NCBI RefSeq assembly: GCF_958979055.1
Contig: NC_084890.1
Coordinates: 1,240,001-1,304,000 of the forward strand
Reading direction: 5' to 3'
DNA: 64,000 bases
Source of the DNA: Alnus glutinosa
Taxonomy: Eukaryota > Streptophyta > Magnoliopsida > Fagales > Betulaceae
Of this stretch, positions 1 through 8,573 are shown piece by piece (position 1 is the first letter of the stretch; each line of letters begins with the position of its first letter). The notes under the pieces are model-generated. The model ran no database searches, was not told the DNA's origin, and was given only the letters and a program-made list of their open reading frames with translations. A program made the position numbers and the translations under genes.

Positions 1-106
1 AAGTGAAGTATATATGCTTCCTTAGTGGAATTAATTTCAGCATTAGCTTAATTAATTAGCTTCCATATTAAACCTCTTTTTTTTTTCCCAAATTTCTATC
101 TTCCAG

Positions 107-229
107 CGTGCAAATATTCCACTTCATCGAAGGCTTCTAGAGAAATTCCAAGGGCATTTGGATGCTCTCCGTTCTGGATATGGAAGGAATGTCATCAATT
201 TGATTGTCAGGGGGGTTCCACTGGACTGA
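107..229 (+). CDS. Terminal exon of an unidentified protein, gene runs off the left edge
   Basis: A pyrimidine-rich tract ending in CAG at 104-106 is followed by 40 open codons and a TGA at 227-229. The peptide starts RANIPLHRRLLEKF and ends VINLIVRGVPLD. The following 150 bases are AT-rich and look like a 3' UTR. The exon phase fits a complete codon after the splice. I do not recognise the family. The basic and leucine-rich helix suggests a folded domain rather than a random frame, but no motif is diagnostic. The rest of the gene lies outside the window. Confidence 0.55.
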   Translation, partial: RANIPLHRRLLEKFQGHLDALRSGYGRNVINLIVRGVPLD

Positions 230-2109
230 TCAGCCCAACCAATTCGGATTGTGAAAATGGTGTTTGTGTTTGACATCCTGAATATATGTTACCTGTTTTC
301 CATGAGTAGCTCCTTTGTTTCTTCTATGAAGTAAAGTACCAAGTGTAATGAATAAGGTGCAGTGTGAGTGTCGTGAATAGAAAATGTAAGGATTATATGA
401 TTACTATGTAGGTTATGTTTGTTTACATGTTTTAGGAGGTATGTTTTGTTTGGAAATTTCATGTTTTAGGAGATACGTTTTGTTTGGAAATTTAAGTGTT
501 TTGATTTTATATAAAAGTGAAAACAATTATTGTGTTTTGAGAAGTGCTTTGTGTTTTGGGTTGATTGTTAATGTATTTGACACGAGAACGACAAACAATT
601 TTTTGGTGAAATTGGGCTTGTTTCAATTTCCAAAAGTTGGAAATATTTTCTAAAATACATAGGCCAAAACTAGTACACTTACAATCTTATGATATCAGGC
701 GATGAGGCAAAGACTTAAAGCTAAATCAATTATGAGTCCGTTTGTGTTTATGATTTGAAAATGTGCGATTTGAAAATATAATTTTTAAAAATGCAATTTA
801 GTTTTTAAAATTGTGTTTTAAAATAAAAAAAACTCAATTGCATGCGATTTTAAAATGCAATTTTTTTTTCGTTTTCAAATTGTAATTTTTAAAAACGCAA
901 TCCCAAATTATTCATTTTTTGTGATTTGGTTTAAAATCACACTTATTAAATCATGTCTACACAATGCCAAATGCACCGTACATTGTATAGAACCCGTACA
1001 ATTTGGCCCCATCCAATTTTCCAATGACAAAAAAAATAAACTTTTTTAGTCCATGAAGTTTTAGCTGTTATTGGGGTTCTAAATTGATCTTTAAAGTTTA
1101 ATCCATTATCAATTCACTCATTCCGTCCTGTATTCATTAATTTTTTTTGACGAAATGCCACATCATATCTAATAGTATGGCGACACGTGTATACATTGCA
1201 CAATCAACTTCACCGAGTTAGTCACATGCCACGATGGATCACCACTTCATTAATAATGCCACATGATAAAATGTCACGTCAATTAAAAAACAACAATGAT
1301 GTAAAAAGTATTATAAGGAGAAATATGAATTTTCTAAGATTGAAGATCTTAACCATAATCTTTTTTCATTTTTACCTTCTTGTCATTATATAGAAAAATA
1401 ATATTATATGAAAGACTCATATTATCCTCTTATCCTCAAATGTGGTATGACTATTAAAATTATCATTTAATCAAAATTTAATAGCGATTTATCCAAAATT
1501 CAATGTTTATTTTAAAAGTCATGTCACATTTGTCGTATATAGAATAGAATAATTCATGAACCCGTATTTTGTTAATATTGCACATCAATTTCTGCCGAAA
1601 AGATGTTATTAATTAATTTATTGCAGGTACTCTAGCATCACTTAAAATGTTATTTATTTATTATTTTTATATATACAAAGGTGAGCATGTGATTTTAAAT
1701 CAAAACAGATCTCCAAACTTAACAATGAGGAGATCCACATATATTTGGAGTAGGTGAAATGGACGTGATACATTTTACAATTAAGATTTTTTTTTTGTTA
1801 TATCGAATGATGAGACATGTTACATATATATTTTTTATACATATTTTTTTTTAAATCAATCATTAAATCTGTAGGACTCACATGTAAATCTTTGTGAGTT
1901 CTAAAGATCTAATAATTAATTTTTTTTTTTTAAAAAAAAAAAAGAAAAAAAAGACGTATATATAATACCACATTATTTAAAATTTTAAATAATTTATTAA
2001 GTCTTCCATATTTAGTGCCATGTTCGTAGTACTATGAAGGAAAAGATATATTTTCAAAAAAAAAAAAAAAAAAAGGAAGGAAAAGATATGGTTATAAAGG
2101 TTTTGGTCC
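230..2109. other. AT-rich intergenic region with a decayed repeat
   Basis: No gene is supported here. The stretch at about 730-960 repeats short phrases of the type gatttgaaaatgcgattttta in both orientations. It resembles diverged sequence at 19,190-19,420 and near 30,500-30,560, so it is probably an old dispersed repeat. Homopolymer A and T runs occur near 1,920 and 2,055. Short open frames here are AT-rich chance products. Confidence 0.5.
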
Positions 2110-2330
2110 GGTTTAGGCCCATATTTGGTTAGAAGAATTTGGGCCTCCTTCCAAGATGGACGCTTTGCGGGCAACGCCCATTAGCCGAGTTGATGACGTG
2201 TAACCTTAAAAATAAAACCCTAATTTTCCTTGGCAGCTACCAAGCAGCCCCAATAAAACTATTCGCCATTATCAGCCGTCTGATCCACGCCCAACGACAC
2301 AGATCAAACCCAATAACCCTATAAATAACC
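2110..2330 (+). promoter_or_regulatory. Promoter with site II elements, telo-box and TATA box
   Basis: GGCCCA at 2116-2121 and TTGGGCC at 2139-2145 are site II elements. AAACCCTAA at 2215-2223 is a telo-box, and TATAAATA at 2320-2327 is a TATA box. In plants the site II plus telo-box combination is typical of ribosomal protein and snoRNA genes. The transcript start would lie at about 2350-2360, just before a pyrimidine-rich leader. A TGATGACGTG motif at 2191-2200 may be a bZIP site. This composition agrees with the snoRNA found downstream. Confidence 0.65.
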
Positions 2331-2522
2331 CTCATAAACCCCAAACAAACACAATTTGGGGCTTAGGGTTTCTCTCTCCTCTTCGCCGTTATCTAGGTTT
2401 CCCTTCGTTCTCTGTTCTATGTCTTAGATAGCAGTATCTGTGAACTTTGTTTTGAAATGGGTTATAAATTTTAAGCTTCGATTCTGCTTTCTTTTAACAT
2501 GTTTTGGATCGGTTAGAGTATA

Positions 2523-2606
2523 TGTGACAGGGGATTATTGATCCAATCCCTTACTTCATGAGGAGCAAACTTTGCTGTGTTTGCATATTCCGAAGTTAAT
2601 GTCACA
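2523..2606 (+). ncRNA. Structured RNA segment in the host transcript, class unknown
   Basis: TGTGAC at 2523-2528 pairs perfectly with GTCACA at 2601-2606. Inside are two hairpins: GGGATT/AATCCC, and GCAAAC/GTTTGC around 2565-2584. The following bases AAAGAAAA could supply an H box (ANANNA), and an ACA followed by three bases occurs near 2745. The span is longer than usual for an H/ACA snoRNA and the hairpins do not form an obvious guide pocket, so the class is open. Confidence 0.3.
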
Positions 2607-2791
2607 AAGAAAATCCTGTCGACGTTGACGGTTCTCCCAATGGGAGCTCCTCCGTTGACGGGTGGTGCTCATATTCCATCGCTTGTTGTAGCAGCGTCGC
2701 TGCCATTACCATTCTGGAATTGCCATGAGACCTACATTCATTGAATCTTGCAATAACACGTTTGATTTGTTTTTGTTTTTGTTTTAAGTAT

Positions 2792-2878
2792 CGCCGGTGA
2801 TGATATCAAACACCAAATTACCATCTTTCGGGACTGAATGGCTTTAAAGCCTTGCTGTGATTTTGCAATTCTGAGGCG
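2792..2878 (+). ncRNA. snoR39BY: C/D box snoRNA, snR39b / snoR39BY type
   Basis: The C box GTGATGA is at 2797-2803 and the D box CTGA at 2871-2874. CGCC (2792-2795) and GGCG (2875-2878) form the terminal stem. A D' box CTGA lies at 2834-2837. The bases just upstream of D', ACCATCTTTCGGG, are complementary to the conserved 25S rRNA stretch CCCGAAAGATGGT. Counting five bases from D' points to methylation of the G in CCCG. That is the site guided by yeast snR39b (Gm805) and, from memory, Arabidopsis snoR39BY. No second guide is clear upstream of D. The 87-nt length is normal for the class. Confidence 0.88.
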
Positions 2879-3001
2879 TTGATTCAAAAAAATATCACCT
2901 TTGCAATTTTGCTTTTGTTATTGCACTGTGTTGTCTTTGTTTTGATTTTAACTGTGTTTTTGGGTTGGTGTTTAATGTTTTATTTCTTTTAAAGAGCAAG
3001 C

Positions 3002-3145
3002 ATAAAGGCAAAAAAAGATTTGCCTTTTTTGCTTTCTAATTTCAAAGCCCTTAAGCTGATCTGAAAGGCGGGCTGCCAGGCTCTCTGTTCTGGCTGGTAG
3101 GCTCTGCCAGAACGGAGGACCTGGCAGACCTCCGTTTAGGCAGTC
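3002..3145 (+). ncRNA. Second structured segment of the host transcript
   Basis: AAAGGCAAA/TTTGCCTTT forms a 9-bp hairpin at about 3004-3028. Further on, GTTCTGGC (3087-3094) pairs with GCCAGAAC (3106-3113), and CGGAGG (3113-3118) pairs with CCTCCG (3129-3134). GGCTGCC (3071-3077) can close the whole with GGCAGTCC (3138-3145). The segment is GC-rich against an AT-rich background, which favours a folded RNA. No box elements were identified, so I assign no class. Confidence 0.3.
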
Positions 3146-3259
3146 CAAATTTCATTGAGATTTCTCCAGCTTAATTTCTGAGAACCCAATCCATTTGCAG
3201 GTTTCCCAGGAGGCTACAAATAAAGTTTTGAGTAATCGAATTTCTTTCTGGATTAGTTT

Positions 3260-4811
3260 AGGCCTCAGAAAAATTCTTTTGTAAATCAAAATGATCTATT
3301 GGACTTGTTCGACATTTATTATTGGCTTAGATAGTGTTATCTAAGCTTGACGCACATGGCTGAAATCCCATTTTCGTCAATCAATTTTCTTTTAGCAGCA
3401 AGTTTCCACATCGTTCCCTAATGAATGAATGTCCCAAGATTTTGCACGCATCTTGTTCTATGCATTGAACGTTTTGTGGTTTAAAGCCAATCAGTTTCGT
3501 GCTGCTCATCTGTTCTACATCAAAAAAATGTGGGATTTATGTTGCCAAGAGAAACATAGCTCAGAACAAACTTCTTGTAGTTTAGGGACGACATAAAATC
3601 CAATTACAAGTCGTTTTTGGCTGAATGACATGTAGCTTGTATGAATGAGATTTACATATGCTATAATATAACCAATAATTTCCGTCGTGAGCCCAATCAT
3701 TTTTTATTTTTGGTGATTACTTCCGGTGTTCTTTGTGAATTATGGTAATTATCTCGTATTGCAAATCTTGATCCTCTTTAAATTATGCATAAGGCCATTT
3801 AATGTATCAAGTCTAAGCACTAAAGCACTATCAATTAATTATCTAAAAGATACGGGTAATAATTATTTTATATAGAGATTACATAAGAGAAATAGACTTG
3901 AAATGGAATACGCAAATACAAGATAGCTGCTAATAGAACTACTGGTCTTTAATGAGATAATATTTCCTTTATTTTGAATTAACTTTTTATTCGGATTTAA
4001 ATTGGTGTAACCACATTGACTTATTTTGTATTTTTTGCTAGAATAATACTAAGATGAGCCCATCTCGCCCTCCTCCAAAAAAAAAAAAAAAGTGTTGGGT
4101 TGGGGTGGCCACGCATGCCCCCTCCCTAAGGCGCATTGGTAGGTTTTTGCCTACAACCTCTATAGATAGATGTCCCACTTGCCATTAAAGGAGAGGGCAT
4201 GGGTCACTTTGTCACACTCCATCCACTGATGAAGGTGTGATCCACAATCCACTCATACACGACCTCAATGGGCATGGGTGGGTGGGGCAATCCTCTTCTC
4301 TCCCGTGGGGCAATCCTCTTCTCTCCCTGCCCTCACTGCAAAGGAGCAGAAAAGATAAAATGATAAAATCATCATTCTCTTTTCGTATGGGTGGCAACTC
4401 ACCCATCCATTAAGGGCATAAGTGGATGGAACAACCCCACACCCTCTGTGGAGTAGTGGGTGGCCATCTCACCCCGTGAGTGTTTACTATTATTTTCGGT
4501 TTTTTCAGTCGTGTCATTTGTCAAGTTGAGATGACATTTTCTATTATCAATGAAGTACAAATGTTCAAAAAGTTACATTTTGTTCACTGATATTTTTTCT
4601 TGTGTAATATTTATAAAGTGTATAATATCAACATCACATATAAACATGTGGTTTAATTAATTAAGAGAATTGTTAAATAAGTGTGTTTTGATTGGTGGAA
4701 CTCACGGAATCAGTCCATTAATTTCTTTATTTAGTCAACACATGAATCAATAATTTGAATTTTTCCTCTCAGTATTTGACAGCATAATAATTTATATAAT
4801 AGGCTTCGTCC
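3260..4811. other. Intergenic region with a possible TIR element
   Basis: No gene is supported. A GC-richer block at about 4040-4495 begins AATAATACTAAGATGAG and ends with TGTTTACTATTATT, which read as imperfect inverted ends. Its interior is full of short repeated phrases such as ggggcaatcctcttctctcc. It may be a decayed non-autonomous DNA element. The rest is AT-rich. Confidence 0.35.
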
Positions 4812-4824
4812 AAATAACTCTCTT

Positions 4825-5209
4825 GAAACACATGTTATTTTAATATCACGTATATCTGAGAGAGGAGAGGAAAAAGTCTTGAGAGCTTGGTTTTCGCCTG
4901 GAGGGAGTGGTTTTCTTGCCTCCCCTCTCAGTGGTGATTTCCCTCTTACTCCTCGTGAGTAGAGAGTTTTTTATTCCCCCTGAGTTGGTTCAGTGGGGTT
5001 AGTTTTTCTCCTAACCTTTATGGTTGTGGAGTTTTTGTTCCTCCCGGCTAGATTCGGCGGAGGCTGGTCTTCCCCTAGCCTTTCTGGGCTATGGTGGCTT
5101 TTATGTGTTGTTATTTGTTTGTTTTTTTTTGTTTGGCAGGATTTCTCATCTCAAGTTGTCTTCTTTGGGGGATTGGCCGAGCGTTCGTGTCGTCGGCGGG
5201 ATTTTTTTG

Positions 5210-5259
<50 letters not shown>

Positions 5260-6107
5260 CCAGATTTTGGAAGCTAGATCTGCTCTTCCTCGTCCTCTTC
5301 TGACTGACACGCACCCCCCCAGCCGCGTTCTCCGTCGCCTTCCGACCCTGCCGCCGCTAGATCAGGTCCTGTCGGTCGCCGGTGACCGGCGCGTGGTACC
5401 CACGCTCCAGTAGGCTCTCCGCTGTTTGGTGCGCGTGTGGGACACGTGCCGCTTTTTTTTGGCCGATCTCTGCGGTTTTCGGTTGTCTAGCTTCGGTCCT
5501 CCGTCTGGGTGGCGCCGGTGTCGGCGCGTGTTCCTCACGCGCCGCCGTCCGGCTTCTTGGCCCTTTTCCTCCACTGCCAGCAGCTTGTTTTTGGGTGGTC
5601 TCTACTTCAGTGTTGTGTGTTTTTTTTCTCTTTTTTTGAGTCACAGTCTGTTTGTGTTGGGTTCAATTTTTACGGGAATATTTGTTGGCTAATTGTTAGA
5701 TCTGGTCTATTTTCTTTAGAAAGTGAGCGTCAATGTAAAGAGGCTCAAATGGCTTTCGTGTAAAAGTTGTATTTCTGCTTATTGTTTTTGGGTGGTCTCT
5801 ACTTCAGTGTTGTGTGTTTTTTTTCTCTTTTTTTGAGTCACAGTCTGTTTGTGTTGGGTTCAATTTTTACGGGAATATTTGTTGGCTAATTGTTAGATCT
5901 GGTCTATTTTCTTTAGAAAGTGAGCGTCAATGTAAAGAGGCTCAAATGGCTTTCGTGTAAAAGTTGTATTTCTGCTTAGGCAGCTGTTTATTAAGCCAGA
6001 TCCTTCTGGTTTAGAGAATAGGGGGCTTGTCCCTTATTTTCAAGTTATAAGCCTTGGGTTGTTCACCATATCAATGATAGATTACCGTTTCCGTTCAAAA
6101 AAAAAAA
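4825..6107 (+). mobile_element. Non-autonomous poly-A retroelement with target-site duplication
   Basis: AAATAACTCTCTT at 4812-4824 is repeated at 6108-6120, directly after an A tract at about 6096-6110. This is the signature of LINE-type target-primed insertion. The 1.28-kb body has a GC-rich pyrimidine-heavy 5' part resembling an untranslated leader, a T run at 5213-5259 and a 3' tail ending ACCGTTTCCGTTC before the A tract. No reverse transcriptase frame is present, so it is a deletion derivative or a SINE-like passenger. The perfect 13-bp duplication suggests a fairly recent insertion. Confidence 0.75.
5585..5978 (+). repeat. 197-bp tandem duplication, two apparently identical copies
   Basis: Copies at 5585-5781 and 5782-5978 look identical by eye, including both T runs. 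The duplication lies inside the poly-A retroelement and ends shortly before its 3' tail. Lack of divergence points to a very recent duplication, or one carried by the source element before insertion. Confidence 0.85.
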
Positions 6108-6120
6108 AAATAACTCTCTT

Positions 6121-6785
6121 ATATAACATAATAATAATAACATTATTGTTATTATTATTATCAATACTTATTTCAATTTTCTTGGTTTGTTAATACCTTA
6201 CGGTATTTATTTTAACTTTAATATATCAATTAAACAAATTAACCAAAGGTACAGCATATCGGATATTTCCCCTTCTTCTTCTTTTTATTTTTTTTTTTTA
6301 AGAATAATTTTCATTTTCCCTATATTCATTTCTTGTTCTTCATATCTATTGACTGCTGATGCATATTAGTCTCATAGTCTGAACTTTTTTCCGAAACCTT
6401 TTTAAGATTATCTACAAGCGAAAATTCCAAATTGTGAGGGAATCGAGTTCATATCAAAATAAGATAATCATCTAATATGGTTTACTAGAATCAGTAAGAA
6501 TCTCCTCACTCCTCCAACTGCCCGGCCAGTCAAATTCCATTTAAGAATATGTATCCAAAACCAATTACAATTTCTGCTGAATGAAGACCTTTTTCCTATA
6601 AGAATTGGTTCAAATCTTTCTATACATAAACTCTCTTAGCTATTCTATTCTTCTTCTCGTTGATCTCCTCAATATGTTTTATCAGAATAGTTTATATCTA
6701 AAGGAAGCTCGCACTGCGTACTTCTTAGTAATTTGTTCCGCCTCTGTTTTCATTTGATCGTCATCGACCCTTTTCCTCGTTTTCT
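6121..6785. other. Short AT-rich intergenic gap
   Basis: Nothing supported apart from simple AAT-type sequence at 6127-6165. The part from about 6,640 onward may be the old leader of the WNK copy that follows. Confidence 0.4.
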
Positions 6786-6875
6786 TTGTTTCCTCGTCCG
6801 TTGTCTCACTTTTTGATCTCCTCCGTTGCCTTCTCATCTGGGGTTTCTTGTCGATTTTCTTATAGGTTTGGCAGC

Positions 6876-7812
6876 ATGTTAATTTTTGACCATCAAATTA
6901 GCATGTCTTATCTGAACCCAGACCTGTCTGACAAGGACGTTGAGCCATTCGTTGAGATTTCTCCGAGAGGACGGTACAGTAGGTACGGTGACCTGCTCGA
7001 TGCCGAAGCGGTGAAGAAGGTGTATCAAGCTTTTGATCAAGAAGAGGGTAGAGAGGTAGCTTGGAATTAGGTTTCCTTGAAAAGGTTTCTGTATGACGAG
7101 GCAATGATGGACAGATTCTGCTTGGAGGTTTGTTTGTTGAGAACTTTGGAGAACGAAAACATCATCACCTCGTTCAGTTCGTGGACCGATCATAAGCACA
7201 AGACGTTGAACTTCATCACTAAGGTTTGCACGTCCGGCACTGAGGGAATATAGGAGGAAGCACCAGCACGTCTCGATTAAGGCCTTAAAGAAATGGTTGA
7301 AACAGATACTGAGGGGTTTGGAGTATCTCCATTCGCATGAGCCATGCATAATTCATAGGGATCTTAACTGTAGTAACGTGTTTATCAATGGCAATCTTGG
7401 CCAGGTTAAGATTGGAGATTTAGGGTTAGCGGCAAAAGTGGGGATGAGCCAAATGACACATTTGATGCTGGGGACGCTGGAGTTCATGGATCCGGAGCTG
7501 TACGACGAGAACTACACGGAGATGGTGGATATTTACGCATTTGGGATGTGCGTGCTTGAGCTGGTGACACTAGAAATATCATACAGTTAATGTGACAGTG
7601 TGGCCAAGATATACAAGAAGATGTCCTCTGGGGTGAAGTCCCGGGCACTGAACAAGGTGAAAGATTTGGAGGTGAAAGGGTTCATTGAGAAGTGCCTTGC
7701 GCCAGAGTCTGAAAGATCGTCTGCCTCTGAACTTCACAACGAGCCCTTCTTTAATGGACTTGATGATGAAGAAAAATATGATACTGGTTTCGGTTTCGAT
7801 TTTTCTTTTTGA
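6876..7812 (+). pseudogene. WNK-family protein kinase pseudogene
   Basis: The translated segments match a small plant WNK (with-no-lysine) kinase in order: N-terminal [31 protein letters not shown], the catalytic loop [43 protein letters not shown], and the C-lobe ending at 7812. It is broken by an in-frame TAG at 7068-7070, a frameshift around 7220-7230 and a TAA at 7588-7590. The glycine loop is lost (DAEAVKKVY where GKGA..VY is expected). The coding sequence runs without introns over 0.93 kb, whereas plant WNK genes usually have introns, so a retrocopy is likely. No poly-A tail or flanking duplication survives. The start could be ATG 6876 or 6903. Confidence 0.85.
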
Positions 7813-8573
7813 ATCGTTTTTGCTTTCAGAAATATGTAGGTATAAACTGGTTAGCTTTTTTCCCTTGTGCAGTTCATGCATTGTAAATAAAGGATCCATA
7901 GTTTCTTTGAAGTAACAAAGTTGCAAAGTACCACACACTGCCCAAATTAAACCTCAACCCTCCTAGGCCGCACATATTGGATTTTACTCCAGGCTCCAGT
8001 GCTGCACGAAGCCGCTGACGCCGAGTTGGCTCCTACGGCGCTAGCTATGCCCTGCTTGGTCTCCTAGCACAGTGGAGGTTCCGGAGCACGCCATGAGCAA
8101 CTCTAGTGAACCGCCCTACCTTACTTCAACAGAAAGCAAAGTACATGGCAAGACTTGGAAATTTGCTTAAGCTGCTTTTCATTTCATTTCGTCGATTGGA
8201 TCGGAATGTACAGAATGAAATTTCACCACCTCTTTTTGGGGTGAGTCTGGAATGCTGTTTCCCACAAATAACATTACAAACAAAATCACCACCTTCTGCC
8301 ATTTCTGATTACCATTAGTACAATTGCCCCCGGAGAGCACACATTTACATCCAAAGAATTGAAGTGACTAGTGACCACCAATCTGAAAGGGGGTCCAAAT
8401 AGCTCAAAGGATGTGCAATCCAAAATATCCAAAAGCAAGAATCAAAGGTTAATCAGCGTATATTTGTATGAGAATAGAAGATAAGTGTAGATGTCAACTA
8501 AAACTCTTTCTGAAGCTTAACTCAAGAGGACAAACGAAGAGATAATTTTCTGAGCAAAACTACCTTCTAGAAG
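7813..8573. other. Gap between the WNK pseudogene and the PPR gene
   Basis: The right part is probably the 3' UTR of the minus-strand PPR gene. A GC-rich patch at about 7,960-8,100 looks like decayed coding or repeat sequence but gives no recognisable protein. Confidence 0.4.

Larger units (their letters stand above)
2350..3240 (+). ncRNA. Probable snoRNA host transcript
   Basis: Downstream of the site II/telo-box promoter there is about 0.9 kb with no long reading frame. It holds a C/D snoRNA at 2792-2878 and several strong hairpins. AG/GTTTCC near 2395 could be a 5' splice site. TTTGCAG at 3194-3200 is a good acceptor, followed by a short last exon with AATAAA near 3219. The simplest reading is a short spliced non-coding RNA whose intron or body carries the small RNA, as is common in plants. 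A 34-codon frame starting MGAPPLTGG near 2640 is the only coding alternative; it is short and lies in a palindromic stretch. Confidence 0.55.

Noticed and set aside
2640-2745. Small frame MGAPPLTGG... of 34 codons in the snoRNA host region
   Set aside because: Short, palindromic context and no homologue recognised; RNA structure explains the base composition better.
4993-5763. Several overlapping open frames of 70-129 residues on both strands
   Set aside because: They run through a T tract and the leader of a retroelement, are dominated by Phe or Lys runs, and none shows a family motif.
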